NCBI RefSeq assembly: GCF_001907975.1
Contig: NZ_CP017834.1
Span: 2,668,106 to 2,732,105 of the forward strand
Origin: Silvanigrella aquatica
GTDB taxonomy: Bacteria; Bdellovibrionota_B; Oligoflexia; Silvanigrellales; Silvanigrellaceae
Reading direction: 5' to 3'
Length of the DNA stretch: 64,000 nucleotides
Both the position numbers and the translations under genes were made by a program. The notes below the pieces were generated by a model. The model saw only the letters and a program-made list of their open reading frames with translations. It searched no databases and was not told where the DNA came from. Positions 20,301 through 29,977 of the stretch are shown piece by piece; the stretch's first letter is position 1, and each line of letters opens with the position of its first letter.

Positions 20301-21583
20301 ATACGGCGATGGGTAGAAACGGGGAAGTGATTGTATATGACCTTGACGGCATTGAACGCGATCGTCACTCTATTCCTTATGGATCAAAAGTTTTTGTCAA
20401 AGATGGCACCGCTGTAAAAGTCGGTACTATGCTCATCGAATGGGATCCCCACTCTGTGGTCATCGTATCTGAAGTTTCAGGTAAGGTTAAATTCCAAGAC
20501 CTTTTCGAAGGTATCTCTGTTGAAGAACGTACAGATGAGGTTACTGGTTTAACCCGTCGTGTTGTGATTGAAAACAAAGATACAAAAATCAAACCTGCTA
20601 TTGTTGTCACAGATTCCTCTGGAACGGCTATCCGCATTACAGAAACCCGTGATGCCCGCTACCCACTTCCAAGTGGTGCGACCATCATGTTTGCTGACAA
20701 CGATAACGTGTATCCAGGTGATGTGCTTGCGAAAATTCCAAGAGAGCAAGCAAAAACAAAGGATATTACAGGTGGTTTGCCGCGCGTTGCCGAGCTCTTC
20801 CTTGCGCAAAAACGCAGAACTTTTGCCATTATTTCTGAAATTGACGGATTTGTTTCCTTCGGTGCAGACATTAAAGGGAAAAGACGCGTTGTTGTCACAC
20901 CTGAAATGGGTGGTGGGGACAGCCGTGAGTATCTTATTCCAAAAGGTCGCCACGTTGTTGTAACCGAAGGTGACTTCATTCGTGCCGGAGAACCGTTGGT
21001 TGATGGGCCTTTAAACCCACATGACATATTAAAAGTTTTAGGTGAAAAAGCTCTCGCTAGTTATCTCGTTTCTGAAATTCAGGCGGTTTACAAATTGCAA
21101 GGCGTGAATATCGACGATAAGCACATTGAAATTATAGTAAAACAAATGCTTCGCCGTGTAAGAATTAAAGATCCCGGAGATACTGAGTTTCTTCCCGCTG
21201 CTCAGGTGGAAAAATGGACATTTGAAGAGCAAAACGAACTTGCTATGCAAAGAGGAGCACGTCCTGCCAGCGCAGAACCTCTCCTATTAGGTATTGCAAG
21301 GGCGGCGTCTTCAACAGAGTCCTTTATTTCCGCGGCGTCTTTCCAAGAGACAACGCGCGTTCTTACGGAAGCTGCACTTGCAGGCCGTAAAGACTTGCTC
21401 CGTGGTCTTAAAGAAAACGTTATTATGGGTCGCTTAATTCCCGCAGGTACAGGTGTAAACTTCTATAACAACTTAGAAATGTTTGTAGAAGGTCAGAGTC
21501 TTGATGCCGAGGCTATTATTGAGGCATCAATCCCACAGGTTGTTGCTCGCCTTGGATCAGGTTCTCATCACCAAATGAGATAA
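17390..21583 (+). CDS. rpoC: DNA-directed RNA polymerase subunit beta'
   Basis: Subunit carrying the active-site magnesium, 1397 residues. It has the N-terminal zinc site (CICGKYKR...CEKCGVE), the rudder/lid region, the catalytic NADFDGDTM, the bridge helix and the second zinc site ([14 protein letters not shown]). The C-terminus ends in the usual GTGVNFYNN region. AAGGAG precedes the ATG. A hairpin overlaps its stop codon. In many bacteria rpsL-rpsG-fusA-tuf come next; here the S10 cluster follows directly. Confidence 0.98.
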   Translation: MNMNEGSKDVYSFFEKPVDPLSFSAVKIGLASPERIRSWSYGEVKKPETINYRTFKPERDGLFCGKIFGPVRDFECICGKYKRKKHRGTVCEKCGVEVIESKVRRERLGHINLASPVAHIWFLKSLPSRIGCVVDISLKDLEKVLYCESYIVLDPGTSDLKKHELISEERFAAKVRELGNNALRVGIGADALLEMLQSVDVFELSEQLKESLLNTTSDAQSKKLIKRLKVVGAFTMSDNRPEWMMLSVIPVLPPDLRPLVPLDGGRFATSDLNDLYRRVINRNNRLLRLIELNAPEIIVRNEKRMLQEAIDALFDNGRRGKVFTGPNKRPLRSLSDMLKGKSGRFRQNLLGKRVDYSGRSVIVAGPELRLHQCGLPKLMALEMFKPFLFNKLEERGYVSTIKSAKKMVEKERPEVWDLLEECTKEHPVLLNRAPTLHRLGIQAFEPVLIEGKAIQLHPLVCQAFNADFDGDTMCVHVPLSLEAQIEARVLMMSTNNILSPQHGTPIIEPRKDIVLGLYYLTRENITLRGDSMKFSSLDEVRVAYDHGFVELHTRIFVRLNPGEKELVQTTVGRCILKEVIPENVPFFKKYNKALDQKALAVLVNDTYRLCGAKETVLLADALRELGYRYATESGISIAIKDMMIPKEKVKLLEEAYTEVKEVREQYAEGLITEGERHNKVIDIWSRVQDEITVKMLKQLETQKAVNQKGETVHIQSFNSLYMMADSGARGSKQQMRQLAGMKGLVAKATGEIIETPVTSNLREGFTILQYFINTHGARKGLADTALKTASSGYLTRQLVDVAQDTIISETDCGTLDGVEITSVVEGGEVIQRVGARTLGRTSLYDIKNRATGEIIVKANEEINEEAVIRMDLAKIDRVYVRSVLTCRTRRGVCAKCYGRDLATGNLVNVGEAVGVIAAQSIGEPGTQLTMRTFHSGGTATTQSQASSYEAKVEGTVQLSNVSLVKGRSDWDTAMGRNGEVIVYDLDGIERDRHSIPYGSKVFVKDGTAVKVGTMLIEWDPHSVVIVSEVSGKVKFQDLFEGISVEERTDEVTGLTRRVVIENKDTKIKPAIVVTDSSGTAIRITETRDARYPLPSGATIMFADNDNVYPGDVLAKIPREQAKTKDITGGLPRVAELFLAQKRRTFAIISEIDGFVSFGADIKGKRRVVVTPEMGGGDSREYLIPKGRHVVVTEGDFIRAGEPLVDGPLNPHDILKVLGEKALASYLVSEIQAVYKLQGVNIDDKHIEIIVKQMLRRVRIKDPGDTEFLPAAQVEKWTFEEQNELAMQRGARPASAEPLLLGIARAASSTESFISAASFQETTRVLTEAALAGRKDLLRGLKENVIMGRLIPAGTGVNFYNNLEMFVEGQSLDAEAIIEASIPQVVARLGSGSHHQMR

Positions 21584-21602
21584 GAGATTCTTTCTCTTAT
21601 CT
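21578..21602 (+). terminator. Hairpin over the rpoC stop codon
   Basis: AGATAAGAGA and TCTCTTATCT form a 10-bp stem with a 5-nt loop, including the TAA of rpoC. The following bases are T-rich but not a clean T-run, so termination may be partial. Confidence 0.45.
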
Positions 21603-21637
21603 CTGCTTACTTATTGCTCTAATTTTACAATTTTTGC

Positions 21638-21676
21638 TTGACAATGGGCGTCGTTCTACGTTACGAATCGACGCCC
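21638..21676 (+). promoter_or_regulatory. Inverted repeat with -35-like box upstream of rpsJ
   Basis: A consensus TTGACA precedes a perfect 8-bp inverted repeat, GGGCGTCG and CGACGCCC, 15 nt apart. No good -10 is in register. The GC-rich stem stands out in AT-rich DNA. It could be the stem of an S10-leader-type control element or an operator on a promoter for the ribosomal cluster. Confidence 0.45.
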
Positions 21677-21696
21677 AACGGTTTGGAGTGTAATCA

Positions 21697-22008
21697 ATGG
21701 AAAGCCAAAAAATCCGTATTCGTCTTAAGGGCTATGATGTTTCTCTGGTTGACCAGAGCGTAGCTCAGATTATTAACAAGGCAAAAGGCACAGGCGCTAA
21801 AATTGCGGGTCCTGTTCCTATGCCAACGATCATTAACCGTTATACAGTGTTGAGATCACCTCACGTAGACAAAAAATCTCGCGAGCAATTTGAAATCCGC
21901 ACTCACCGTCGTTTAATCGATCTTCTTGAGCCAAAACAACAAACTGTTGATGGCCTCATGAAACTCGACTTAGCAGCTGGTGTTGATGTTGAAATCAACC
22001 TCTACTAA
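21697..22008 (+). CDS. rpsJ: 30S ribosomal protein S10 (NusE)
   Basis: Small-subunit head protein that also acts as NusE in antitermination. 103 residues with [16 protein letters not shown] and [20 protein letters not shown], typical length. GGAG lies 10 nt before the ATG. It heads the S10 cluster and sits close behind rpoC. Confidence 0.97.
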   Translation: MESQKIRIRLKGYDVSLVDQSVAQIINKAKGTGAKIAGPVPMPTIINRYTVLRSPHVDKKSREQFEIRTHRRLIDLLEPKQQTVDGLMKLDLAAGVDVEINLY

Positions 22009-22114
22009 TAACAGGTTTTTATTTTTTAAACACACTTCTTGAAGCACTGCTTGAAGAAGTTTTAACAAAAAGCTGGCGCTGTAATCTATTGCATCCAGCA
22101 GGAGTTAAAGTCAT

Positions 22115-22666
22115 ATGGTACGTTATGCTTTTAGCAAAGTTGGCATGACTAGTGCATTTACGCAAAGCGGCACAGCCCAAGGCGTAACTGTTCTAAAAAT
22201 GCAGCCAGCTAAAGTTCTTAGACACGAAACTTTGGAAAATGGCAAAGTTGTTGTTGTTGTTGAATACGATACAGGTCATAAAAATAAACTTGTACGTGGA
22301 TGGGTTGTCGAAAATCCTGCTGAATACGAAGTAGGCTCACCTCTTAAAGCTCCTTCTCTCTCTGTCGGACAAAAATTAAAAATTACCGGATTCTCCAAAG
22401 GTCGTGGATTTCAAGATGCGATGACTCGTCACGGTTTTGGTGGCGGTCCTGCGAGCCATGGTAGCCGTTTCCACAGATCCCCAGGATCCGTTGGTATGCG
22501 CGCAGAGCCAGGTCGTGTTATGAAGGGCAAAAAAATGCCAGGCCAAGACGGTAATGTACAAGTAACTCTCCGCAATGTTCAGGTTGCTTACTGGTCTCAT
22601 GAAGAGTCAATTATGGCTATCGTAGGCGGTGTACCTGGTGCACGCGGCGGTATGGTATTTGTTTAA
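22115..22666 (+). CDS. rplC: 50S ribosomal protein L3
   Basis: Binds 23S rRNA near the peptidyl-transferase centre and starts large-subunit assembly. The centre GFSKGRGFQDAMTRHGFGG and the following ASHGSRFHRSPGSVG, KGKKMPGQDGN are the family core. At 183 residues it is shorter than E. coli L3 (209), the difference lying in the outer beta-domain. The glutamine of GQDGN, a common methylation site, is present. AGGAG about 10 nt upstream. Confidence 0.97.
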   Translation: MVRYAFSKVGMTSAFTQSGTAQGVTVLKMQPAKVLRHETLENGKVVVVVEYDTGHKNKLVRGWVVENPAEYEVGSPLKAPSLSVGQKLKITGFSKGRGFQDAMTRHGFGGGPASHGSRFHRSPGSVGMRAEPGRVMKGKKMPGQDGNVQVTLRNVQVAYWSHEESIMAIVGGVPGARGGMVFV

Positions 22667-22692
22667 ATTTAAGTTTTGGGAAGGGATAGCAT

Positions 22693-23289
22693 ATGTTGTC
22701 TAAAATTGAAACCCTTCCAGAGAGTTTGGTGAGCTACGCTGACCGTAACAAAGGCACTCTCTGGCAGGTTGTTAAGGCTTACAGAGCCAACCAAAGACAA
22801 GGAACTGTTGGCGTTAAAACACGCGCAATGGTGAAGTCTACCGGTAAAAAGCCTTATAAACAAAAGAAAACAGGAAGCGCTCGTCGCGGTTCTTTTGTAG
22901 CACCTCTTCACGTTGGCGGTGGTGTTGCTCATGGACCTAAAGCGCGCGATTACCGTCAAGCAATTCCTCTTAAAATGAGTCGTGTTGCTCTTGGTATCGC
23001 ACTTTCTGAGCGTGTTAAGTCTGGCAAAATTTTTGTTGGAGCACTTGATTTTCCAAGTGGGAAAACAAAAGATGCAGCGTCTGCACTAAAGAATGTTGCT
23101 GATTTATCTGGAAATACTTTGGTTTGCTTAAGCAATCCAAACGACAGCACAATCCGTGCGCTTCGCAATATCCGCGGAGTTCACCTTGTGAGTCCAGAGC
23201 AAGTTAATGCATTTACTATTCTTCAAGCACGCAGTCTTATTGCGAGTCCAGAAGCGTTCAAAGTTCTTGAATCTAGGATAGCAGACTGA
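22693..23289 (+). CDS. rplD: 50S ribosomal protein L4
   Basis: Large-subunit protein whose extended loop lines the exit tunnel; in some bacteria it also represses its own operon. The loop is seen as TGKKPYKQKKTGSARRGSF and the C-terminal fold as ISLSNPN-like NTLVCLSNPNDSTIRALRNI. 198 residues, slightly short. AAGGGA precedes the ATG. Confidence 0.96.
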   Translation: MLSKIETLPESLVSYADRNKGTLWQVVKAYRANQRQGTVGVKTRAMVKSTGKKPYKQKKTGSARRGSFVAPLHVGGGVAHGPKARDYRQAIPLKMSRVALGIALSERVKSGKIFVGALDFPSGKTKDAASALKNVADLSGNTLVCLSNPNDSTIRALRNIRGVHLVSPEQVNAFTILQARSLIASPEAFKVLESRIAD

Positions 23290-23311
23290 TTTTTGAAGAA
23301 AGGAAATGAAC

Positions 23312-23638
23312 ATGCGTTCGGATTATGTTATCAAAGGTTCAGTTTTAAGCGAAAAATCTTACGGTCTATTAGAAAATAAGGTTTACACGCTTAAAGTTGA
23401 TCTTAAAGCTACTAAATTAGACATCAAAGCAGCTGTTAAAGATGTTTTTGGTGTTGATGTTGTTAACGTAAATACTTCCATTTTACGTGGAAGAATTGTG
23501 CGTAAAGCTCGTTCAAAAAAAGGTGGAGCAAACGAAGTGAAACTTCCAAACATCAAGAAAGCGTTCATCCGCTTGAAAGATGGTCAAGAGCTTCCTGCAC
23601 CTGTAATGACAGCTCCTACTGAAACTGTAACGGAATAA
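23312..23638 (+). CDS. rplW: 50S ribosomal protein L23
   Basis: Exit-tunnel rim protein that docks trigger factor and SRP. 108 residues, with family landmarks VLSEKSYGLLENKVYTLKV, KDVFGVDVVNVNT and KKAFIRLKDG. The second of two nearby ATGs was chosen because AGGA lies 8 nt before it and directly abuts the first. A Thr/Ala/Pro-rich C-terminal tail of about a dozen residues is unusual. Confidence 0.95.
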   Translation: MRSDYVIKGSVLSEKSYGLLENKVYTLKVDLKATKLDIKAAVKDVFGVDVVNVNTSILRGRIVRKARSKKGGANEVKLPNIKKAFIRLKDGQELPAPVMTAPTETVTE

Positions 23639-23715
23639 TTTTTCTGTTTTTTTTGGTATTTTTTTAGTTTTAATGCGCGGAAAAATCCTCGAATTATCGC
23701 GCAAGGATGAGGAAA

Positions 23716-24543
23716 ATGGGAATCAGACAATTAAGGCCATATACGGCCACAACAAGAACACAAAGTTACATCAACTACAGGGAAGTTCTTACAACTGATA
23801 CTCCTTACAAGCCGCTCTTGGCTGCAAAGCCTAGAAAAGCAGGTCGTAATAATACAGGTCGTATTACTGTTCGCCATCACGGTGGTGGAAACAAAGTTAA
23901 GTACCGTATTATCGACTGGAAGAGAAGTCGTAAAGACGTCGAAGGTGTTGTTACTTCTGTAGAATATGATCCAAATCGTACAGCTTTTATTTCATTGGTG
24001 AAATTCATCGATGGTGACCGTCGTTACGTACTTGCTACAAATGGCGTTAAGGTTGGTACAAAAATTATCGCTTCTCAAGAAGCTGATATCAAAGCTGGCA
24101 ACAGCCTCCCGCTCAAAAAGATCCCTGCTGGTACTATTATCCACAGTGTCGAAATGCGTCCCGGAGCTGGTGCAAAGTTAGTTCGTAGTGCTGGTGCATC
24201 TGCGACTTTGGTTGGCCGTATTGAAAAATACGCACAAATTCGTATGCCGTCTGGAGAGCTTCGTCTTATCCCTGAAGATTGCTATGCAACAATCGGTACT
24301 GTTTCCAATGCAGACCATATGAACGTTTCTATTGGTAAAGCTGGCCGTAATCGTTGGAAAGGTGTTCGCCCAACCGTTCGTGGTGTTGCTATGAACCCGG
24401 TTGACCATCCAATGGGTGGTGGTGAAGGTCGTACAAGTGGTGGCCGTCATCCATGCTCTCCATGGGGTCAATTGTCTAAGGGCTACAAAACACGCAAGGT
24501 AAAACCTAGCGATAAGTTTATCGTAAGCCGTCGTAAGAAATAA
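23716..24543 (+). CDS. rplB: 50S ribosomal protein L2
   Basis: Near-universal 23S rRNA-binding protein needed for peptidyl transfer and subunit joining. 275 residues. Family motifs are [18 protein letters not shown], the [18 protein letters not shown] region and the C-terminal [14 protein letters not shown] with the conserved His. The start at [10 protein letters not shown] fits the family better than an ATG three codons earlier, which would lie inside the GAGG ribosome site. Confidence 0.97.
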   Translation: MGIRQLRPYTATTRTQSYINYREVLTTDTPYKPLLAAKPRKAGRNNTGRITVRHHGGGNKVKYRIIDWKRSRKDVEGVVTSVEYDPNRTAFISLVKFIDGDRRYVLATNGVKVGTKIIASQEADIKAGNSLPLKKIPAGTIIHSVEMRPGAGAKLVRSAGASATLVGRIEKYAQIRMPSGELRLIPEDCYATIGTVSNADHMNVSIGKAGRNRWKGVRPTVRGVAMNPVDHPMGGGEGRTSGGRHPCSPWGQLSKGYKTRKVKPSDKFIVSRRKK

Positions 24544-24568
24544 TTTCGAATTGCTTAAGGGGTAAAGC

Positions 24569-24844
24569 ATGTCACGTTCGTTAAAAAAGGGTCCTTTTGT
24601 AGACACCCATCTGCTTAAAGCAGCAGATAAAAACAAGGGTGCTGCGAAAGTCATTAAAACATGGAGCCGCCGTTCCACAATTATTCCAGATTTCGTTGGA
24701 CTCACGTTTGCAGTTCACAATGGAAAAAAGTTCGTTCCCGTTTATGTGAACGAAAATATGGTTGGACACAAGCTTGGTGAATTTTCGCCAACTCGTACTT
24801 TCCATGGTCATGGTGCGGATAAAAAAGCCGCTAAGAAAAAGTAA
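24569..24844 (+). CDS. rpsS: 30S ribosomal protein S19
   Basis: Head protein that contacts S13 and the A-site finger. 91 residues, starting [15 protein letters not shown], with [19 protein letters not shown] and [16 protein letters not shown]. Normal length. A strong AAGGGG site precedes it. Confidence 0.97.
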   Translation: MSRSLKKGPFVDTHLLKAADKNKGAAKVIKTWSRRSTIIPDFVGLTFAVHNGKKFVPVYVNENMVGHKLGEFSPTRTFHGHGADKKAAKKK

Positions 24845-24854
24845 GAGGTAATTT

Positions 24855-25178
24855 ATGGACGCAAAAGCAACACACTTTGCTGCAAAGTGTACCGCACGTA
24901 AGGCAAGATTGTTAAGACCGCTCATCATCGGTAAAACTGTTCCACAAGCGATTGCCGTACTTTCTGTTGAAAGACGCTCTGGCTCTGTTGCCACAGTAAA
25001 GCTTATCCGTTCCGCGTTGGCACAGCTTCCTGAAAATAGTGCTGTAAACACTGTAATTAGTGACTTTGTAGTGAATGAAGGTCCTCGCCGTCGCATGTTC
25101 ATGCCTCGTGCTCAAGGACGCGCAACGCCAATATTAAAAAAGACGTCGCACTTAACTATTCGTCTTAAACTTAATTAA
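24855..25178 (+). CDS. rplV: 50S ribosomal protein L22
   Basis: Binds many 23S domains and forms part of the exit-tunnel constriction with L4. 107 residues: [19 protein letters not shown] at the start and the beta-hairpin loop [19 protein letters not shown] near the end. The loop bases for macrolide-type contacts look ordinary. Ten bp after rpsS. Confidence 0.96.
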   Translation: MDAKATHFAAKCTARKARLLRPLIIGKTVPQAIAVLSVERRSGSVATVKLIRSALAQLPENSAVNTVISDFVVNEGPRRRMFMPRAQGRATPILKKTSHLTIRLKLN

Positions 25179-25192
25179 CAGAGGGTACAACA

Positions 25193-25879
25193 GTGGGTCA
25201 GAAAGTACATCCAATTGGTTTGAGACTTGGGATTAACAAGACTTGGGATTCTCGTTGGTTTAGCAAACGTGAATTTGCAAAAAATCTTAACGAAGACTTG
25301 AATGTTCGCAAGTTCATCTCAAAAAAATACGCTGAAGCAGGCGTAGCACGCGTTGAAATCGAACGCGCTGCAAAACAAGTTGTCGTAAAAGTTTATACAG
25401 CGAAACCTGGTAAACTTATTGGCAAACAAGGTAAAGGAATTGAATTACTTCGTGAAGAAGTAAAAACAGTTCTTAAATCTAATGACAAATCCATCAAAGT
25501 TGATGTTTTTGAAGTTAAAAATCCAGATACAAATGCACAATTAGCGGCATTCAACGTTGCACAACAACTTGAAAAACGTATTTCCTTCAGAAGAGCTATG
25601 AAGAAGGTTATGCAGCAAGCAATGAAGGCAGGCGGCAAGGGGATCAAAATCCGTGTTGCAGGGCGTTTAAATGGTGCAGAAATGGCTCGTACTGAGTGGT
25701 ACATGGAAGGACGCGTTCCTCTTCATACCCTTCGTGCTGACATTGATTATGGAACTTCCGAAGCTTTAACAACTTACGGACTCATTGGTGTTAAGGTTTG
25801 GCTATTCAAGGGCGAAGTTTTTGGAAAAACAGCTGTAAATCCAGCTATTAATACCAAAAATACACGCAATGAGGAGTAA
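25193..25879 (+). CDS. rpsC: 30S ribosomal protein S3
   Basis: Shoulder protein at the mRNA entry site with helicase activity. 228 residues. It opens [19 protein letters not shown], has a KH domain ([18 protein letters not shown]) and the C-terminal domain with [19 protein letters not shown]. The start is GTG, with GAGGG about 7 nt upstream. It lacks the long acidic tail seen in some bacteria. Confidence 0.97.
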   Translation: MGQKVHPIGLRLGINKTWDSRWFSKREFAKNLNEDLNVRKFISKKYAEAGVARVEIERAAKQVVVKVYTAKPGKLIGKQGKGIELLREEVKTVLKSNDKSIKVDVFEVKNPDTNAQLAAFNVAQQLEKRISFRRAMKKVMQQAMKAGGKGIKIRVAGRLNGAEMARTEWYMEGRVPLHTLRADIDYGTSEALTTYGLIGVKVWLFKGEVFGKTAVNPAINTKNTRNEE

Positions 25880-25886
25880 TTAGAAA

Positions 25887-26315
25887 ATGCTAGCTCCAAA
25901 AAAAGTTAAATTCCGCAAATCTCACAAAGGCCGCATTAAAGGCGTTGCAGACCGCTGCAACAGTGTAGACTTTGGTGATTTCGCTCTTCAGGCTGTTGAA
26001 CCTGGTAAACTAGAAGCTCGTCAAATCGAAGCAAGTCGAATTGCCTTGACTCGCCATATAAAGCGTGGTGGAAAGGTATGGATTCGTGTGTTTCCAGACA
26101 AACCAATTACAAAGAAACCAGCTGAAACACGTATGGGTTCCGGTAAAGGTGGTTTGGATCGTTGGGTTTGTCCAATTCGCTCAGGTCGCGTTATTTTTGA
26201 AATTCAGGGCGTTCCAGCAAATCTTGCAAAAGAGGCATTTGACCTCGCTGCAGCTAAGCTCCCTTTCAAAACTCGTATGATGAGCAGAAGTGAAAAGGTT
26301 TGGGAAAATCAATGA
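25887..26315 (+). CDS. rplP: 50S ribosomal protein L16
   Basis: Helps shape the A-site of the large subunit. 142 residues: [18 protein letters not shown], then [38 protein letters not shown] and GSGKGG. The arginine hydroxylated in some bacteria is within this last region. The stop shares four bases (ATGA) with the rpmC start. Confidence 0.97.
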   Translation: MLAPKKVKFRKSHKGRIKGVADRCNSVDFGDFALQAVEPGKLEARQIEASRIALTRHIKRGGKVWIRVFPDKPITKKPAETRMGSGKGGLDRWVCPIRSGRVIFEIQGVPANLAKEAFDLAAAKLPFKTRMMSRSEKVWENQ

Positions 26316-26503
26316 AAAAACAAAAAAAGTTTTCTGATTTAAACTCTAGTGATGCAACTGCTCAAGAAGCTTTACTCGTTAAAGAACTTGTTAAGTTTAA
26401 GGTTTCCATGGATCCTGCTCTCATTAGTAATGCGGGTGGTATTGCAGGTCTGAGAAGGGATTTGAAAATCATTTCTCGCAGAAAAGCACAATCTGCTAAA
26501 TAA
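26312..26503 (+). CDS. rpmC: 50S ribosomal protein L29
   Basis: Small exit-tunnel-rim protein of 63 residues. The pair of helices and the C-terminal [15 protein letters not shown] (family pattern: R-x-x-IA-R-hydroxyl) identify it. The longest frame begins four codons earlier at TTG; the ATG overlapping the rplP stop was chosen because GGGA lies at the right distance and ATGA overlap implies coupling. The sequence diverges more from textbook L29 than its neighbours do. Confidence 0.88.
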   Translation: MKKQKKFSDLNSSDATAQEALLVKELVKFKVSMDPALISNAGGIAGLRRDLKIISRRKAQSAK

Positions 26504-26517
26504 TTGAGGTAATAGAC

Positions 26518-26781
26518 ATGGAAAACAATAAAATCGTCACAAAAAATCCAATTAGAGCACGCGTTGTCGCGATCTCTAAAGACACAAAGACAGTTAAAGT
26601 AGAAGTACCACGCGTTGTTCCTAATAAGACATACGGCAAGCGTCTTCACCTTCATACTTCTTTGCTTGTTGACTCTTTTGGAGTACAAAATATTGCTCTT
26701 GGTAAAGAAGTTGAAATCTTACCTTGTCGCCGTATTTCCAAGAATAAGTCATGGAAAGTTATTTCTGTTGTTACTCACTAA
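26518..26781 (+). CDS. rpsQ: 30S ribosomal protein S17
   Basis: OB-fold protein that binds 16S helix 7 and 11. 87 residues, with RARVVAISKDTKTVKVEV and the later GKEVEILPCRRISKNKSW. GAGG precedes the ATG. Confidence 0.96.
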   Translation: MENNKIVTKNPIRARVVAISKDTKTVKVEVPRVVPNKTYGKRLHLHTSLLVDSFGVQNIALGKEVEILPCRRISKNKSWKVISVVTH

Positions 26782-26834
26782 GTAACAACAAAGTAAAATA
26801 GTTTCTTTTTTCTTCTCATTTAATGGGGTGTATC

Positions 26835-27212
26835 GTGATTCAGCCAGAATCAATCCTGGTAGCAGCCGATAATAGCGGAGCACGCACTCTCAACGTCATT
26901 CGTGTTATGGGCGGTTCTTTCCGTCGTTATGCACGTGTTGGCGACTTGATAGTTGTGTCCGTAAGAGATGCTGTGCCTGGTGGGCGTGTTAAGAAAGGCG
27001 AAGTTCACAAAGCTATTGTGGTTCGCTGTAAGAAAGAAGTTTCGAGAACAGATGGTTCTCGTATTCGTTTTGATGAAAATGCTGCTGTTCTTGTAAAAAT
27101 TGTCAAAAATGAAAAAGAGCCAGTTGGAACCCGTATTTTTGGACCAATTGCTCGTGAATTAAGACAACGTAATTGTGGCAAGATTATCAGCTTGGCTCCG
27201 GAGGTTCTATAA
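26835..27212 (+). CDS. rplN: 50S ribosomal protein L14
   Basis: Forms an inter-subunit bridge and the binding site of the silencing factor RsfS. 125 residues: [19 protein letters not shown] and [20 protein letters not shown], ending [20 protein letters not shown]. The GTG start is preferred to an ATG four codons upstream because it gives the family N-terminus and has GGGGTG before it. The next gene begins only 3 bp on, with no rplX between. Confidence 0.96.
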   Translation: MIQPESILVAADNSGARTLNVIRVMGGSFRRYARVGDLIVVSVRDAVPGGRVKKGEVHKAIVVRCKKEVSRTDGSRIRFDENAAVLVKIVKNEKEPVGTRIFGPIARELRQRNCGKIISLAPEVL

Positions 27213-27215
27213 TCC

Positions 27216-27854
27216 ATGGCAAGCGAAAAAAATCAGACAGGTAAAAAACCTACTGGAAAAAAAGGTGCCGATTACGGCGCGGTTGTTGTTCGTGGGGAAC
27301 ACACTAAAGGTGTGAAACCAAGATACATGGCAAAGTTCAGCGACAAAGTTTTACCAGAACTTAAAAAGCTTCATCCAACTAAAAATGTCATGGAGCTTCC
27401 TAAGATAGTGAAAATCGTTGTTAATACTTGCCAAGGCGAAGCAACACAAAACATTAAAGCACTTGAAGCCGCAGCAGCTGAGCTCGAAATCATTACTGGT
27501 CAAAAGGCCATAATTACTCGTGCAAAGAAATCTATTGCGACCTTTAAGCTCCGTGCAGGAATGCCTATTGGCGCTTCTGTCACTCTTCGCAAAGAGCGTA
27601 TGTTTGAATTTTACGATAAGCTCGTTTCGGTAGCACTACCTCGCGTACGTGACTTCCGTGGAGTTTCATCAAACAGTTTCGACGGTCGTGGTAACTATTC
27701 TCTCGGAATCCGCGAACAGATCATCTTTCCAGAAATCGAAGCGGACAAAGTAGATAAAACACGCGGTTTGAGTATCACTATTGTGACATCTGCAAAAACA
27801 GATGGTGAAGCTCGTGAGCTTCTTACTCTCCTCGATATGCCGTTCAGAAAGTAA
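27216..27854 (+). CDS. rplE: 50S ribosomal protein L5 with N-terminal extension
   Basis: 5S-rRNA-binding protein of the central protuberance. The L5 fold begins near residue 39 ([15 protein letters not shown]) and shows [57 protein letters not shown] and TDGEARELL. At 212 residues it exceeds the usual 179 because of a 38-residue basic, Gly/Lys-rich head. The early start is supported by GGAGG inside the rplN end; the internal Met has no site. The gene occupies the place where rplX should begin. A stretch [10 protein letters not shown] in the head faintly recalls L24's KOW motif, which is not proof of a fusion. Confidence 0.94.
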   Translation: MASEKNQTGKKPTGKKGADYGAVVVRGEHTKGVKPRYMAKFSDKVLPELKKLHPTKNVMELPKIVKIVVNTCQGEATQNIKALEAAAAELEIITGQKAIITRAKKSIATFKLRAGMPIGASVTLRKERMFEFYDKLVSVALPRVRDFRGVSSNSFDGRGNYSLGIREQIIFPEIEADKVDKTRGLSITIVTSAKTDGEARELLTLLDMPFRK

Positions 27855-27865
27855 AGGGGATAGAT

Positions 27866-28051
27866 GTGGCTCGTTTAGCAATGATTAATAAGGCAAATAA
27901 AAAAGCCAAGTTTTCTACGCGTCAGCACAACCGTTGCAACCAATGCGGTCGTCCTCGCGCTTACTATAGAGATTTTGGTCTATGTCGTATTTGCTTACGT
28001 AAAAATGCCCTTTCAGGTCAAATACCTGGAATGGTCAAGGCAAGTTGGTGA
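27866..28051 (+). CDS. rpsN: 30S ribosomal protein S14, zinc-binding type
   Basis: Short, zinc-containing form of S14 (61 residues) with [20 protein letters not shown] supplying four Cys ligands, followed by [18 protein letters not shown]. Organisms often swap this for a Cys-free long form when zinc is scarce. Start is GTG behind AAAGGGG. Sits between rplE and rpsH as usual. Confidence 0.97.
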   Translation: MARLAMINKANKKAKFSTRQHNRCNQCGRPRAYYRDFGLCRICLRKNALSGQIPGMVKASW

Positions 28052-28062
28052 GGTGAATAAAA

Positions 28063-28461
28063 ATGAACGCAACTGATCCAATCGCTGATATGTTAACACG
28101 TATCCGTAATGCTTCTAGTGCAGGACTCAAGTATACAACTATACCTGCAAGCATTATGAAAATTGAAATTACAAAAATCTTAGAAACAGAAGGTCTCATC
28201 CGTGGGTACCGTCTGATTAAAGATAACGGTCAAGGCAAGATTAAAATTGCAATGAAGTACAGTGAAGTCGGTCAGCCTGTGATCCGCGGTTTAAAACGCG
28301 TATCCAAACCAGGCTGCCGTGTTTACAAGGGCGTTGCTGATCTTCCAAAGATCCGTGGTGGACTTGGTTTCGCAATACTTACGACACCAAAAGGTGTTCT
28401 TACAAGCAAAACAGCTCGTACAGAACGCGTTGGTGGCGAAGTTTTAGCTTATGTTTGGTAA
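28063..28461 (+). CDS. rpsH: 30S ribosomal protein S8
   Basis: Central 16S-binding protein; in E. coli it represses the spc operon. 132 residues: DPIADMLTRIRNASSAGLK near the start and KTARTERVGGEVLAYVW at the end. A GAGG site precedes the ATG; 11 bp after rpsN. Confidence 0.97.
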   Translation: MNATDPIADMLTRIRNASSAGLKYTTIPASIMKIEITKILETEGLIRGYRLIKDNGQGKIKIAMKYSEVGQPVIRGLKRVSKPGCRVYKGVADLPKIRGGLGFAILTTPKGVLTSKTARTERVGGEVLAYVW

Positions 28462-28487
28462 CTTTCGAGGACTTTTAGGAGGCTTCT

Positions 28488-29027
28488 ATGTCAAGAGTTG
28501 GTAAGCAGCCAATTAAAATTCCTTCGGGAGTAACCGTCAAATTAAGCGGAACTATTCTCGAAGTGAATGGCTCTAAAGGCGCGATGAAACGCGACACCTT
28601 TGGACGTATTGCAATTGCTCAACAAAATAATGAAGTTGTCGTTTCCGCTAATGACGGAGAAAACAGCTCTGCGTATTGGGGTCTTTACAGAACCCTTCTT
28701 TCTAACATGGTTCAAGGTGTTTCCGCTGGTTTCAGCAAATCTCTTGAAATCCAAGGTACAGGTTACCGCGCGAGTATGGCTGGTAAGGTTTTAAATCTTA
28801 CAGTTGGTTACTCCCACCCTGTAAATATTGACCCACCTGTAGGAATCACTTTTGAAGTTGATAAAACAGGTAAGGTTGGTATCTCTGGCGTTGATAAAGA
28901 GCTCGTAGGACAAGTTGCGGCAAAAGTGCGCTCTGTACGCCCTGCGGAACCTTATCAAGGTAAGGGAATTCGTTATGCTGGCGAAGTGATAGCAACTAAA
29001 GTTGGTAAATCTGCAGGTAAGAAATAA
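28488..29027 (+). CDS. rplF: 50S ribosomal protein L6
   Basis: Stalk-base protein built of two similar domains. 179 residues: SRVGKQPIKIPSGVTV, GFSKSLEIQGTGYRASMAGK and the C-terminal VRPAEPYQGKGIRYAGE. An AGGAGG site stands 5 nt before the ATG. Confidence 0.97.
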   Translation: MSRVGKQPIKIPSGVTVKLSGTILEVNGSKGAMKRDTFGRIAIAQQNNEVVVSANDGENSSAYWGLYRTLLSNMVQGVSAGFSKSLEIQGTGYRASMAGKVLNLTVGYSHPVNIDPPVGITFEVDKTGKVGISGVDKELVGQVAAKVRSVRPAEPYQGKGIRYAGEVIATKVGKSAGKK

Positions 29028-29085
29028 GTTTTGCCTGCTTATTGTTTCGTGTTTTCTGTATGTTAGCAGAAAACCAGGAGATGTT

Positions 29086-29448
29086 ATGTATCGTATAATT
29101 AATCGCAAACAGATCAGACAATTGCGCAAAATGCGCTTTTGGCGTCGTCGTTCTTCTGATTTAACAAAACCTCGCCTTTGTATCTTCAAGAGCAGCCGCC
29201 ACATTCAGGCTCAAGTTATTGATGATGCAAAAGGTATTGTAATTGCATGCGCAAGTTCTATTGAAGCCGATGTAAAAGCAACTGGCCTTCGCGGCAAGAC
29301 AATGGCTGTAAAAGTTGGAAATCTTGTTGCTGAAAGAGCGAAAAAAGCGGGTGTCGGAGCTGTTGTATTTGACAGAAACGGTTTCACATACCATGGGCGT
29401 GTTCAAGTTCTTGCTGATTCCGCTCGTGAAGCTGGTCTTCAGTTCTAA
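29086..29448 (+). CDS. rplR: 50S ribosomal protein L18
   Basis: 5S rRNA-binding partner of L5. 120 residues with RRRSSDLTKPRLCIFKSSRHIQ-type N-terminus and VVFDRNGFTYHGRVQVLAD near the end. The true start, 28 codons into the longest frame, has AGGAG 6 nt upstream. An 8-bp stem GTTTTCTG/CAGAAAAC lies just before that site and might affect initiation. Confidence 0.95.
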   Translation: MYRIINRKQIRQLRKMRFWRRRSSDLTKPRLCIFKSSRHIQAQVIDDAKGIVIACASSIEADVKATGLRGKTMAVKVGNLVAERAKKAGVGAVVFDRNGFTYHGRVQVLADSAREAGLQF

Positions 29449-29478
29449 GAACTTAACTTTATTAAGGAAGAGCAGAAA

Positions 29479-29961
29479 ATGCAAATGAATAAAGAAGAAC
29501 AGAAAAAAGATCGTTTTGAAGATCGTGTCGTTAGTGTTTCACGCGTATCCAAAACAGTCAAAGGCGGTAGACGTATGAGCTTTTCCGCCCTTGTTGTTGT
29601 TGGTGATCGTCAAGGTACAGTAGGCTATGGTCTCGGCAAAGCTGCTGAAGTTCCAGAGGCTGTTAGAAAAGCGGTTGCACAAGCAAAAAAATCACTCATT
29701 ACAGTGCCAATGGAAAAACAAACCATTCCATTTGTAGTGAATGCAAAGTTTGGCGCAAGTCACCTTCTTTTGAGCCCAGCTACTGAAGGTAGTGGTATTG
29801 TTGCAGGAAGTTCAGTGCGTGCTGTTGCTGAGCTTGCAGGCATTCCTAATATTATGGCGAAAATTCAAGGTAGTCGTAATCCTCACAATGTTGTAAAAGC
29901 AACATTTAAGGGTTTAAAACAGCTTTCTACTACTGAAGAATACTTAAAAGCACGTAAGTAA
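29479..29961 (+). CDS. rpsE: 30S ribosomal protein S5
   Basis: Decoding-fidelity protein at the mRNA entry channel. 160 residues: [56 protein letters not shown] and [20 protein letters not shown] precedes two in-frame ATGs two codons apart; the first is taken. The stalk loop residues that give spectinomycin resistance are of ordinary type. Confidence 0.96.
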   Translation: MQMNKEEQKKDRFEDRVVSVSRVSKTVKGGRRMSFSALVVVGDRQGTVGYGLGKAAEVPEAVRKAVAQAKKSLITVPMEKQTIPFVVNAKFGASHLLLSPATEGSGIVAGSSVRAVAELAGIPNIMAKIQGSRNPHNVVKATFKGLKQLSTTEEYLKARK

Positions 29962-29977
29962 AAGGGGACTCTCTAAA

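Noticed and set aside
27216..27330. Fusion of L24 to L5
   Set aside because: The 38-residue head is too short for L24 and only a few residues resemble a KOW motif; kept only as a remark.
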